Source: Synchiropus splendidus
Taxonomy: Eukaryota; Chordata; Actinopteri; Syngnathiformes; Callionymidae
Assembly: GCF_027744825.2 (NCBI RefSeq)
Contig: NC_071348.1
Location: 19,811,563-19,875,562, forward strand
Length of the DNA: 64,000 bases
Reading direction: 5' to 3'
Shown here: positions 39,201-52,800 of the stretch, in pieces
Position numbering within the stretch: position 1 is the stretch's first letter
Layout of the letters: every line of letters begins with the position of its first letter
The notes under the pieces: model-generated
Database searches by the model: none
What the model saw: the letters and a program-made list of their open reading frames with translations, nothing else
Told to the model about the DNA's origin: nothing
Position numbers and translations under genes: made by a program

Positions 39201-41385
39201 TCAGACAGCTTAGATTTGATGTGCAACTACTAGAAAGACCCTTTCTGCTATAGTGGGAGGTGAAAATTAATTATTCTGCAGCTTTCCTGCAAAGTGATGG
39301 CACAGTGCAGAAAACGCGTTTTCAGCGTGAGATAAGGTTGATTCCGGAACGCCAAACATAAGAATGTTGATAACTTTGGAAAAACACTTCAGACAGGTTA
39401 GATTTGAGGTGCAACTACTAGAAAGACATTTTCTGCTATAGTGGGAGGTGAAAATTTCGTGTTCTGAAGCTTCCCTCCAAAGTTATGACACAAAGCAGAA
39501 AACGCGTTTTCAGCAAGAGAAAAGGTGGGTTCCGGAACGCCAAACATAAAAATGTTGATAACTTTGGAAAAACACTTCAGACAGCTTAGATTTGATGTGC
39601 AATTACAAGAAAGACCCTTTATGCTCTTGTGGGAGGTTAAATTTTCATGTTCTGAAGCTTCCCTGCAAAGTTATGGGACAATGCAGAAAACGCGTTTTCA
39701 GACTGAGATAAGGTGGGTTTCGGAACGCCAAACATAAAAATGTTGATAACTTTGGAAAAAACATTTCAGACAGCTTAGATTTGATGTGCAACTACTAGAA
39801 AGACCCTTTCTTCTATAGTGGGAGGTGAAAATTTCATGTTCTGAAGCTTACCTGCAAAGTTATGGCACAATGCAGAAAATGCGTTTTCAGCCTGATATTA
39901 GTTGGGTTCGGGAGCGGCAAACATAAAAGTGTTGATAACTTTGGAAAAACACTTCAGACAGCTTAGATTTGATATGCAACTACTAGAAAGACCCTTTCTG
40001 CTATAGTGGGAAGTGAAAAATTCATGTTCTGAAGCTCCCCTGCAAAGTTATGGTACAATGCAGAAAACGTTTCATCAGCCTGAGATAAGGTCTATTCCGG
40101 AACGCCAAATATAAAAGTGTTGATAACTTTGGAAAAACACTTCAGACAGCTTAGATTTGATATGCAACTACTAGAAAGACCCTTTCTGCTATAGTGCGAA
40201 GTGAAAATTTCATGTTCTGAAGCTTCCCAGCAAAGTTATGGCACATTGCAGAAAACGCGTTTTCAGGCTGAGATCAGGTGGGTTCCGGAATGCCAAACAT
40301 ATAAATGTTGATAATTTTGGAAAAACACTTCAGACAGCTTAGATTTGATTTGCAACTACTACAAAGACCCTTTCTGCTATAGTGGGAGGTGAAAATTTCA
40401 TGTTCTGAAGCTTCCCAACAAAGTTATGGCACATTGCAGAAAACGCGTTTTCAGGCTGAGATAAGGTGGGTTCCGTAATGCCAAACCTAAAAATGTTGAT
40501 AACTTCGGAAAAACACTTCAGATAGCTTAGATTTGATGTGCAACTACGAGAAAGACTCTTTCTGCTATAGTGGGACGTGAAAATTTCATATTCTGAAGCT
40601 TCCCTGCAAAGTTATGGCACAATGTGGAAAACCCGTTTTCAGTCAGAGAAAAGGTCGGGTCCGGAACGCCAAACATAAAAATGTTGATAACTTTGGAAAA
40701 ACACTTCAGACAGCTAATATTTGATGTGCAACTACTACAAAAGACCCTTTCTGCTATAGTGGGAGGTGAAACTTTCATTTTCTGAAGCTTTCCTTCAAAG
40801 TTATGGCACAATGCAGAAAACGCGTTTTCAGCCTGAGATAAGGTAGGTTCCGGAACGCCAAACGTAAAAATGTTGATAACTTTCGAAAAACACTTCAGAC
40901 AGCTTAGATTTGATGTGCAACTACTACAAAGACCCTGTCTGTTATAGTTGGAGTTGAAAATTTCACGTTCTGAAGCTTCCCTGCAAAGTTAAGGAACAAT
41001 GCAGAAAACGCGTTTTCAGCCGGAGATAAGGTGGGTTCCGGAACGCCAAACATAAAAATGTTGATAACTTTGGAAAAACACTTCAGACAGCTTAGATTTG
41101 ATGTGCAACTACAAGAAAGACCCTTTATGCTATTGTGGGAGGTTAAAATTTCATTTTCTGAAGATTCCCAGCAAAGTTATGGCACAAAGCAGAAAACGCG
41201 TTTTCAGCAAGAGAAAAGGTGGGTTCCGGAACGCCAAACATAAAAATGTTGATAACTTTGGGAAAACACTTCAGACAGCTTAGATTTGATGTGCAACTAC
41301 TAGAAAGACCCTTTCTGCTATAGTGCGAAGTGAAAAATTCATGTTCTGAAGCTTCCCAGTAAAGTTATGGCACATTGCAGAAAAC
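35070..41385 (+). repeat. First copy of a ~34-monomer (about 6.3 kb) tandem duplication
   Basis: This block is repeated at 41.46-47.2 kb. Offsets between the copies run 6,388 bp near 35.2-36.3 kb, 6,950 bp at 36.3-38.7 kb, 6,574 bp at 39.1-39.4 kb and 5,821 bp at 40.2-41.4 kb. By eye, about nine substitutions separate the copies over the 2.4 kb at offset 6,950, so identity is above 99 % there. All the offset changes equal whole monomers within 2 bp (+750, -188, -376, -753). Confidence 0.88.
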
Positions 41386-44300
41386 GCGTTTTCAGCCTGA
41401 GATAAGGTCGATTCCGGAACTCCAAACATAAAAATGTTGATAACTTTGGAAAAACACTTCAGACAGCTTAGATTTAATCTGCGACTACTAGAAAGACCCT
41501 TTCTGCTATAGTGGGAGGTGAAAATTTCATGTTCTAAAGCTTTATGCAAAGTTATGGCACAATGCGTAAAACGCGTTTTCAGCCTGAGATAAGGTGGGTT
41601 CCCGAAGACCAAAAATAAAAATGTTGAAAATTTTGGAAAAACACTTCAGATAGCTTAGATTTGATGTGAAACGACTAGAAAGACCCTTTCTGCTACAGTG
41701 GGAGATGAAAATTTCGTGTTCTGAAGATTCCCTGCAAAGTTATGCCACAATTCAGGAAACGCGTTTTCAGCCTGAGATAAGGTCGATTCCGGAACGCCAA
41801 ACACAAAAATATTGATAACTTTGGAAAAACACTTCAGACAGCTTAGATTTGATGTGCAACTACTAGAAAGACCCTTTCTGCTATAGTGGGAGGTGAAAAT
41901 TTCATGTTCTGATGCTTTCCTGCAAAGTTATGGCACAATGCGTAAAACGCGTTTTCAGCCTGAGATAAGGTTGATTCCGGAACGCCAAACATAAAAATGT
42001 TGATAACTTTGGAAAAACACTTCAGACAGCTTAGATTTGATGTGCAACTACAAGAAAGACCCTGTCTGTTATAGTGGGAGTTGAAAATTTCATGTTCTGA
42101 AACTTTATGCAATGTTAAAGAACAATGAAGAAAACGGGTTTTCAGCCTGAGATAAGGTGGGTTCCGGAACGCCAAACATAAAAAAGTTGATAACTTTGGA
42201 AAAACATTTCAGACAGCTTAGATTTAATCTGCAACTACTAGAAAGACCCTTTCTGCTATAGTGGGAGGTGAAAATTTCATGTTCAAAAGCTTTATGCAAA
42301 GTTATGGCACAATGCGTAAAACGCGTTTTCAGCCTGAGATAAGGTGGGTTCCCGAAGACCAAAAATAAAAATGTTGAAAATTTTGGAAAAACACTTCAGA
42401 CAGCTTAGATTTGATGTGCAACGACTAGAAAGACCCTTTCTGCTACAGTGGGAGGTGAAAATTTCGTGTTCTGAAGATTCCCTGCAAAGTTATGCCACAA
42501 TTCAGGAAACGCGTTTTCAGCCTGAGATAAGGTCGATTCCGGAACGCCAAACACAAAAATATTGATAACTTTGGAAAAACACTTCAGACAGCTTAGATTT
42601 GATGTGCAACTACTAGAAAGACCCTTTCTGCTATAGTGGGAGGTGAAAATTTCATGTTCTGATGCTTTCCTGCAAAGTTATGGCACAATGCGTAAAACGC
42701 GTTTTCAGCCTGAGATAAGGTTGATTCCGGAACGCCAAACATAAAAATGTTGATAACTTTGGAAAAACACTTCAAACAGCTTAGATTTGATGTGCAACTA
42801 CAAGAAAGACCCTGTCTGTTATAGTGGGAGTTGAAAATTTCATGTTCTGAAACTTTATGCAATGTTAAAGAACAATGAAGAAAACGCGTTTTCAGCCTGA
42901 GATAAGGTGGGTTCCGGAACGCCAAACATAAAAAAGTTGATAACTTTGGAAAAACATTTCAGACAGCTTAGATTTAATCTGCAACTACTAGAAAGACCCT
43001 TTCTGCTATAGTGGGAGGTGAAAATTTCATGTTCTAAAGCTTTATGCAAAGTTATGGCACAATGCGTAAAACGCATTTTCAGCCTGAGATAAGGTGGGTT
43101 CCCGAAGACCAAAAATAAAAATGTTGAAAATTTTGGAAAAACACTTCAGACAGCTTAGATTTGATGTGCAACGACTAGAAAGACCCTTTCTGCTACAGTG
43201 GGAGGTGAAAATTTCGTGTTCTGAAGATTCCCTGCAAAGTTATGCCACAATTCAGGAAACGCGTTTTCAGCCTGAGATAAGGTTGATTCCGGAACGCCAA
43301 ACATAAAAATATTGATAACTTTGGAAAAACACTTCAGACAGCTTAGATTTGATGTGCAACTACTAGAAAGACCCTTTCTGCTTCAGTGGGAGGTGAAAAT
43401 TTCATGTTCTGAAGCTTCCCTACAAAGTAATGGCACAACGCAGAAAACGCGTTTTCAGCCTGAGATAAGGTGGGTTCCGGAACGCCAAACATAAAAATGT
43501 TGATAACTTTGGAAAAACACTTCAGACAGCTTATATTTGATGTGCAACTACGAGAAAGACAATTTCTGCTATAGTGGTAGGTGAAACTTTCATGTTCTGA
43601 AGCTTTCCTTCAAAGTTATTGCACAATGCAGAAAACGCGTTTTCAGCCTCAGATAAGGTGGGTTCCGGAACGCCAAACATAAAAATGTTGATAACTTTGG
43701 AAAAACACTTCAGACAGCTTAGATTTGATGTGCAACTACCAGAAAGACAATCTCTGCTATAGTGGTAGGTGAAACTTTCATGTTCTGAAGCTTTCCATCA
43801 AAGTTAAGGAACAATGCAGAAAACTCGTTTTCTGTCTGAGATAAGGTGGGTTCCGGAACGCCAAACATAAAATGTTGATAACTTTGGAAAAACACTTCAG
43901 ACAGCTTAGATTTGATGTGCAACTACTAGAAAGACCCTTTCTGCTACAGTGGGAGGTGAAAATTTCATGTTCTGAAGCTTCACTGCAAAGTTATGGCACA
44001 ATGCAGAAAACGCGTTTTCAGCCCGAGATAAGGTCGTTTCCGGAAAGCCAAACATAAAAATGTTGATAGCTTTCAAAAAACACTTCAGACAACTTAGATT
44101 TGATGTGCAACTACAAGAAAGACCCTTTCTGCTATAGTGGGAGGTGAAAATTTCATGATCTGAAGCTTCCCTGCAAAGTTATGGCACAATGCAGAAAACG
44201 CGTTTTCAGCCTGAGATAAGGTCGATTCCGGAACTCCAAACATAAAAATGTTGATAACTTTGGAAAAACACTTCAGACAGCTTAGATTTGATGTGCGACT

Positions 44301-47300
44301 ACTAGAAAGACCCTTTCTGCTATAGTGGGAGGTGAAAATTTCATGTTCTGATGCTTTCCTGCAAAGTTATGGCACAATGCGTAAAACGCGTTTTCAGCCT
44401 GAGATAAGGTTGATTCCGGAACGCCAAACATAAAAATGTTAATAACTTTGGAAAAACACTTCAGACAGCTTAGATTTGATGTGCAACTACTAGAAAGACC
44501 CTTTCTGCTTCAGTGGGAGGTGAAAATTTCATGTTCTGAAGCTTCTCTGCAAAGTAATGGCACAACGCAGAAAACGCGTTTTCAGCCTGAGATAAGGTGG
44601 GTTCCGGAACGCCAAACATAAAAATGTTGATAATTTTGGAAAAACACTTCAGACAGCTTATATTTGATGTGCAACTACTAGAAAGACAATTTCTGCTACA
44701 GTGGTAGGTGAAACTTTCATGTTCTGAAGCTTTCCTTCAAAGTTATTGCACAATGCAGAAAACGCGTTTTCAGCCTGAGATAAGGTGGGTTCCGGAACGC
44801 CAAACATAAAAATGTTGATAACTTTGGAAAAACACTTCAGACAGCTTTTATTTGATGTGCAACTACTAGAAAGACAATTTCTGCTATAGTGGTAGGTGAA
44901 ACTTTCATGTTCTGAAGCTTTCCATCAAAGTTAAGGAACAATGCAGAAAACGCTTTTTCTGTCTGAGATAAGGTGGGTTCCGGAACTCCAAACATAAAAA
45001 TGTTTATAGCTTTCGAAAAACACTTCAGACAACTTAGATTTGATGTGCAACTACAAGAAAGACCCTGTCTGTTATACTGGGAGTTGAAAATTTCATGTTC
45101 TGAAGCTTTATGCAATGTTAAAGAACAATGAAGAAAACGCGTTTTCAGCCTGAGATAAGGTGGGTTCCGGAACGCCAAACATAAAAAAGTTGATAACTTT
45201 GGAAAAACATTTCAGACAGCTTAGATTTAATCTGCAACTACTAGAAAGACCCTTTCTGCTATAGTGGGAGGTGAAAATTTCATGTTCTAAAGCTTTATGC
45301 AAAGTTATGGCACAATGCGTAAAACGCGTTTTCAGCCTGAGATAAGGTGGGTTCCCGAAGGCCAAAAAAGAAAATGTTGGAAATTTTGGAAAAACACTTC
45401 AGACAGCTTAGATTTGATGTGCAACGACTAGAAAGACCCTTTCTGCTACAGTGGGAGGTGAAAATTTCGTGTTCTGAAGATTCCCTGCAAAGTTATGCCA
45501 CAATTCAGGAAACGCGTTTTCAGCCTGAGATAAGGTCGATTCCGGAACGCCAAACACAAAAATATTGATAACTTTGGAAAAACACTTCAGACAGCTTAGA
45601 TTTGATGTGCAACTACTAGAAAGACCCTTTCTGCTATAGTGGGAGGTGAAAATTTCATGTTCTGATGCTTTCCTGCAAAGTTATGGCACAATGCGTAAAA
45701 CGCGTTTTCAGCCGGAGATGAGGTTGATTCCGGAACACCAAACATAAGAATGTTGATGACTTTGGAAAAACACTTCAGACAGCTTAGATTTGATGTGCAA
45801 CTACTAGAAAGACCCTTTCTGCTATAGTGGGAGGTGAAAATTAATTATTCTGCAGCTTTCCTGCAAAGTGATGGCACAGTGCAGAAAACGCGTTTTCAGC
45901 GTGAGATAAGGTTGATTCCGGAACACCAAACATAAGAATGTTGATAACTTTGGAAAAACACTTCAGACAGGTTAGATTTGAGGTTCAACTACTAGAAAGA
46001 CCCTTTCTGCTATAGTGCGAAGTGAAAATTTCATGTTCTGAAGGTTCCCAGCAAAGTTATGGCACATTGCAGAAAACGCGTTTTCAGGCTGAGATCAGGT
46101 GGGTTCCGGAATGCCAAACATATAAATGTTGATAATTTTGGAAAAACACTTCAGACAGCTTAGATTTGATTTGCAACTACTACAAAGACCCTTTCTGCTA
46201 TAGTGGGAGGTGAAAATTTCATGTTCTGAAGCTTCCCAACAAAGTTATGGCACATTGCAGAAAACGCGTTTTCAGGCTGAGATAAGGTGGGTTCCGTAAT
46301 GCCAAACGTAAAAATGTTGATAACTTCGGAAAAACACTTCAGATAGCTTAGATTTGATGTGCAACTACGAGAAAGACTCTTTCTGCTATAGTGGGACGTG
46401 AAAATTTCATATTCTGAAGCTTCCCTGCAAAGTTATGGCACAATGTGGAAAACCCGTTTTCAGTCAGAGAAAAGGTCGGGTCCGGAACGCCAAACATAAA
46501 AATGTTGATAACTTTGGAAAAACACTTCAGACAGCTAATATTTGATGTGCAACTACTACAAAAGACCCTTTCTGCTATAGTGGGAGGTGAAACTTTCATT
46601 TTCTGAAGCTTTCCTTCAAAGTTATGGCACAATGCAGAAAACGCGTTTTCAGCCTGAGATAAGGTGGGTTCCGGAACGCCAAACGTAAAAATGTTGATAA
46701 CTTTCGAAAAACACTTCAGACAGCTTAGATTTGATGTGCAACTACTACAAAGACCCTGTCTGTTACAGTTGGAGTTGAAAATTTCACGTTCTGAAGCTTC
46801 CCTGCAAAGTTAAGGAACAATGCAGAAAACGCGTTTTCAGCCGGAGATAAGGTGGGTTCCGGAACGCCAAACATAAAAATGTTGATAACTTTGGAAAAAC
46901 ACTTCAGACAGCTTAGATTTGATGTGCAACTACAAGAAAGACCCTTTATGCTATTGTGGGAGGTTAAAATTTCATTTTCTGAAGATTCCCAGCAAAGTTA
47001 TGGCACAAAGCAGAAAACGCGTTTTCAGCAAGAGAAAAGGTGGGTTCCGGAACGCCAAACATAAAAATGTTGATAACTTTGGGAAAACACTTCAGACAGC
47101 TTAGATTTGATGTGCAACTACTAGAAAGACCCTTTCTGCTATAGTGCGAAGTGAAAAATTCATGTTCTGAAGCTTCCCAGTAAAGTTATGGCACATTGCA
47201 GAAAACGCGTTTTCAGGCTGAGATAAGGTGGGTTCCGGAATGCCAAACGTAAAAATGTTGATAGCTTTGGAAAAACACTTCAGATAGCTTAGATTTGTTG

Positions 47301-48514
47301 TGCAACTACGAGAAAGACCCTTTCTGCTATAGTGGGAGGTGAAAATTTCATGTTCTGAAGCTTCCCTGCAAAGTTATGGCACAATGTGGAAAACCCGTTT
47401 TCAGCCTGAGAAAAGGTGGGGTCCGGAACGCCAAACATAAAAATGTTGATAACTTTGGAAAAACACTTCAGACAGCTTAGATTTGATCTGCAACTACTAG
47501 AAAGTCCCTTTCTGCTATAGTGGGTGGTGAAAATTTCATTTTTGAACCTTTCCTGCAAAGTTATGGCACAATGAAGTAAACGCGTTTTCAGCCCGAGATA
47601 AGGTGGGTTCCGGAACGCCAAACTTAAAAATGTTGATAACCTTGGAAAAACACTTCAGACAGCTTAGATTTGATGTGCAACTACTAGAAAGGCCCTTTCT
47701 GCTGCAGTGGGGGGTTAAAATTTCATGTTCTGAAGCTTCCCTGCCAAGTTATGGCACAATGCAGAAAACGTGTTTTCAGCCTGACATAATGTGGGTTCCG
47801 GAACGGGAAACATAAAAGTGTTGATAACTTTGGAAAAACAATTCAGATAGCTTAGATTTGATGTGCAACTACTAGAAAGACCCTTTCTGCTATAGTGCGA
47901 TATGAAAATTTCATGTTCTGAAGCTTCCCTGCAAAGTTAGGGCACAATGCAGAAAAAGCGTTTTCAGCCTGAGATAAGGTGGGTTTCGGAACGCCAAACG
48001 TAAAAATGTTGATAACTTTCGAAAAACACTTCAGACAGCTTAGATTTGATGTGCAACAACAAGAAAGACCCTTTATGCTATTGTGGGAGGTTAAATTTTC
48101 ATGTTCTGAAGCTTCCCTGCTAAGTTATGGGACAATGCAGAAAACGCGTTTTCAGACTGAGATAAGGTGGGTTTCGGAACGCCAAACATAAAAATGTTGA
48201 TAACTTTGGAAAAAACATTTCAGACAGCTTAGATTTGATGTGCAACTACTAGAAAGACCCTTTCTTCTATAGTGGGAGGTGAAAATTTCATGTTCTGAAG
48301 CTTCCCTGCAAAGTTATGGCACAATGCAGAAAATGCGTTTTCAGCCTGATATTAGTTGGGTTCGGGAGCGGCAAACATAAAAGTGTTGATAACTTTGGAA
48401 AAACACTTCAGACAGCTTAGATTTGATATGCAACTACTAGAAAGACCCTTTCTGCTATAGTGGGAAGTGAAAAATTCATGTTCTGAAGCTCCCCTGCAAA
48501 GTTATGGTACAATG
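39610..48514 (+). repeat. Dispersed block pair, offset 8,454 bp (39610-40060 and 48064-48514)
   Basis: 39610-40060 and 48064-48514 share CTTTATGCT, GTTAAATTTTCATG, GTTATGGGACAATGC, AGACTGAGATAAGG, CCCTTTCTTCTATAG, CCTGATATTAGTTGGG and TTCGGGAGCGGC. This is the piece missing from the second 34-monomer copy, now lying just to its right. The last two markers recur once more 376 bp on, near 48,721. Confidence 0.7.
41460..47206 (+). repeat. Second copy of the ~34-monomer tandem duplication
   Basis: This copy begins almost exactly where the first ends. Relative to the first it has one extra tetramer (the 750-bp unit occurs at 42.0 and 42.8 kb), lacks one hybrid monomer present at about 36.2-36.3 kb, and lacks two monomers from about 38.8-39.1 kb and four from about 39.4-40.2 kb. 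Net difference is three monomers. The pattern is what unequal crossing-over between aligned monomers produces. Confidence 0.88.
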
Positions 48515-49890
48515 CAGAAAACGCGTTTTCAGCCTGAGATAAGGTGGGTTCCGGAACGCCAAACATAAAAATGTTGATAACTTTGGAAAAAACACTTCAG
48601 ACAGCTTAGATTTGATGTGCAACTACAAGAAAGACCCTTTATGCTATTGTGGGAAGTGAAAAATTCATGTTCTGAAGCTCCCCTGCAAAGTTATGGCACA
48701 ATGCAGAAAATGCGTTTTCAGCCTGATATTAGTTGGGTTCGGGAGCGGCAAACATAAAAGTGTTGATAACTTTGGAAAAACACTTCAGACAGCTTAGATT
48801 TGATGTGCAACTACTACAAAGACCCTGTCTGTTATAGTTGGAGTTGTAAATTTCACGTTCTGAAGCTTCCCTGCAAAGTTAAGGAACAATGCAGAAAACG
48901 CGTTTTCAGCCGGAGATAAGGTGGGTTCCGGAACGCCAAACATAAAAATGTTGATAACTTTGGAAAAACACTTCAGACAGCTTAGATTTGATATGCAATT
49001 ACTAGAAAGAGCCTTTCTGCTACAGTGGGTGGTTAAAATTTCATGTTCTGAAGCTTCGCAGCAAAGTTATGGCACAATGCAGAAAACGCGTTTTCAGCCT
49101 GAGATAAGGTGGGTTCCGGAACGCCAAACATAAAAATGTTGATAACTTTGGAAAAAACATTTCAGACAGCTTAGATTTGATTTGCAACTACAAGAAAGAC
49201 CCTTTATGCTATTGTGGGAGGTTAAAATTTCATGTTCTGAAGATTCCCAGCAAAGTTATGGCACAAAGCAGAAAACGCGTTTTCAGCAAGAGAAAAGGTG
49301 GGTTCCGGAACGCCAAACGTAAAAATGTTGATAACTTTCGAAAAACACTTCAGACAGCTTAGATTTGATATGCAACTACTAGAAAGAGCCTTTCTGCTAC
49401 AGTGGGTGGTTAAAATTTCATGTTCTGAAGCTTCCCTGCAAAGTTATGGCACAATGTGGAAAACCCGTTTTCAGCCTGAGAAAAGATGGGGTCCGGAACG
49501 CCAAACATAAAAATGTTGATAACTTTGGAAAAACACTTCAGACAGCTTAGATTTGATGGTCAACTACTAGAAAGTTCCTTTCTGCTATAGTGGGTGGTGA
49601 AAATTTCATTTTTGAACCTTTCCTGCAAAGTTATGGCACAATGAATTAAACGCGTTTTCAGCCCGAGATAAGGTGGGTTCCGGAACGCCAAACATAAAAT
49701 GTTGATAACTTTGGAAAAACACTTCAGACAGCTTAGATTTGATGTGCAACTACTAGAAAGACCCTTTCTGCTGCAGTGGGGGGTTAAAATTTCATGTTCT
49801 GAAGCTTACCTGCAAAGTTATGGCACAATGCAGAAAACGCGTTTTCAGCCTGAGATAATGTGGGTTCCGGAACGGGAAACATAAAAATGT
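47381..49890 (+). repeat. Block pair, offset about 2,070 bp (47381-47820 and 49451-49890)
   Basis: Both segments carry ACAATGTGGAAAACCCG, TGGGGTCCGGAACGCC, TTCATTTTTGAACC, ATGAAGTAAACG or ATGAATTAAACG, CTGCAGTGGGGGGTT and GAACGGGAAACATAAA. The offset is 11 monomers plus one or two extra A's. The copies show a handful of differences. Confidence 0.7.
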
Positions 49891-52800
49891 TGATAACTTT
49901 GGAAAAAACATTTCAGACAGCTTAGATTTGACGTGCAACTACGAGAAAGACCCTTTCCACTATAGTGGTAGGTGAAAATTTGATGTTCTGAAGCTTCCCT
50001 ACAAAGTTATGCCACAATGCGTAAAAGGCGTTTTCTGCCTGAGATAAGGTCGTTTCCGGAACGCCAAACATAAAAATGTTGATAACTTCGGAAGAAAACA
50101 TCAGACAGCTTAGATTTGACGTGCAACTACGAGAAAGACCCTTTCTGCTATCGTGGGAGGTGAAAATTTCATGTTCTGAAGCTTCCCTGCAAAGTTATGG
50201 CACAATTCCGAAAACGCGTATTCAGCGTTAGATATGGTCGATTCCGGAACGCCAAACATAAAAATGTTGATAACTTTGAAAAAACACTTCAGACAGCTTA
50301 GATATGATGTGCAACTACTAGAAAGACCCTTTCTGCAATAGTGGGATTTGAAAATTTCATGTTCTGAAGCTTCCCTGCAAAGTTATGGCACAATGCAGAA
50401 AACACGTTTTCAGCCTGAGATGAGGTCGATTCCGGAACGCCAAACATAAAAATGTTGTTAACTTTGGAAAAACACGTCAGACAGCTTAGATGTGATGTGC
50501 TACTACTAGAAATATCCTTTCTGATATAGTGGGAGCAGACAATTTCATGTTCTGAAGCTTCCCTGCAAAGTTATGGCACAATGCAGAAAACACGTTTTCA
50601 GCCTGAGATGAGGTCGATTCCGGAATGCCAAACGTAAAAATCTTGATAAGTTTGGAAAATCACTTCAGACAGTTTAGATTTGATGTGCAACTACTAGAAA
50701 GACGCTTTCTGCTATAGTGGGTGGTGAAAATTCGATGTTCTGAAGCTTCCCTGCAAAGTTATGGCACAATGTGTAAAATGCGTTTTCAGCCTGAGATAAG
50801 GTGGGTTCCGGAACGCCAAACATAAAAAGGTGGACAACTTTGGAAAAACACTTCAGACAGCTTAGATTTGATGTGCAACTACTAGAAAGACCCTTTCTGT
50901 TATAGTGGCATGTGAATATTTCATGTTCTGAAGCTTGCCTGCAAAGTTATGGCACAATGCAAAAAACGCGTTTTCAGCCTGAGATAAGGTCGATTCCGGT
51001 ACGCCAAACATAAAAATGTTGATAACTATGGAAAAACATTTCAGACAGCTTACATTTGATGTGCAACTACTTGAAAGACCCTTTCTGCCATTGTGGGAGG
51101 TGAAAATTCGATGTTCAGAAGCTTCCCTGCAAAGTTATGGCACCATGCGTAAAACACGTTTTCAGCCTGAGATAAGGTCGATTCCGGAACGCCAAACATA
51201 AAAGTGTTGATAACTTTGAAAAGACACTTCAGACAGCTTAGAGTTGATGTGCAACTACTAGAAAGACCCTTTATGATATAGTGGGTGGTGAAAATTCGAT
51301 GTTCTGAAGCTTCCCTCCAAAGTTATGGCACAATGCGTTAAACGCTTTTTCAGCCTGAGATATGGTCGATTCCGGAACGCCAAACATAAAAATGTTGATA
51401 ACTTTGGAAAGCCACTTCAGACAGCTGAGATTTGATGTGCAACTACTAGAAAGACCCTTTCTACTATAGCGGCAAATGAATATTTCATGTTCTGTGGCAT
51501 CCCTGCAAAGTTATGGCACAATGCAAAAAACACGTTTTCAGACTGAGATAAGGTGGGTTCCAGAACGCCAAACATAAAAATGTTGATAACTTTGGAAAAA
51601 CATTTCAGACAGCTTAGATTTGATCTGCAACTACTAGAAAGACCCTTTCTGCTATAGTGGGAGGTGAAAATTTGATGTTCTGAAGCTTCACTGCAAAGTT
51701 ATGGCACCATGCGTAAAACGCGTTTTCAGCCAGAGATAAGGTCGATTCCGGAACGCCAAACATAAAAATGTTGATAATTCTGAAAAAACACTTCAGACAG
51801 CTTAGATTTGATGTGCAACTACTAGAAAGACCCTTTCTACTATAGCGGGAGGTGAAAATTTCAAGTTCTGAGGCTTCCCGGCAAAGTTACGGCACAAAGC
51901 AGAAAACACATTTTCAGACTGAGATAAGTTGGGTTCCAGAACGCCAAACATAAAAAAGTAGATAACTTTGGAAAAACACTTCAGACAGCTTACATTTGAT
52001 GTGCAACTACTAGAAAGACACTTTCTGCTATGTGGGAGGTGAAAATTTCATGTTCTGACGCTTCCCTGCCAAGTTATGGCACAATGCGTGAAACGCGTTT
52101 TCAGCCTGAGAAAAGGTCCATTCAGGAACGCAAAACATAAAAAAGTTGATAACTTTGAAAAAACACTTCAGGCAGCTTAGATTTGATGTGCAACTACTAG
52201 AAAGACCTTTTCTGCTATAGTGGAACTTTAAAATGTCATGTTCTGATGCATCCCTGCAAAGATATGGCACAATGCAGAAAACGCGTTTTCAGCCTGAGAT
52301 AAGGCGGGTTCCGGAACGCCAAACATAAAAATGTTGATAACTTTGGAAAAAAACTTCAGACAGCTTCGATTTGATGTGCAACTACGAGAAAGACCCTTTC
52401 TGCGATAGTGGGAGGTGAACATTTCATGTTCTGAAGCTTCCCTGAGAAGTTATGGCACAGTGCAGAAAACTCGTTTTCAGCCTGAAATAAGGTGGGTTCC
52501 GAAACGCCAAACGTAAAAATGTTGATCACTTTGGAAAAACACTTCAGACAGCTTAGATTTGATGTGCAACTACTAGAAAGACCCTTTCTGTTATAGTGGG
52601 AGGTGAAAATTTCATGTTCTGAAGCGTCCCTGCAAAGTTATGGCACAATGCGTAAAACGTGTTTTCAGCCTGAGATAAGGTCGATTCCGGAACGCCAAAC
52701 GTAAAAATGTTGATAACTTTGGAACAACACTTCAGACAGCTTAGATTTGATGTGCAACTACTAGAAAGACCCTTTCTGCTATAGTGGGAGGGGGAAATTT

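Noticed and set aside
35070..47206. The large near-identical blocks as an assembly error
   Set aside because: It cannot be excluded without reads, but the two copies differ by several substitutions and by different whole-monomer changes, which a simple false duplication would not give.
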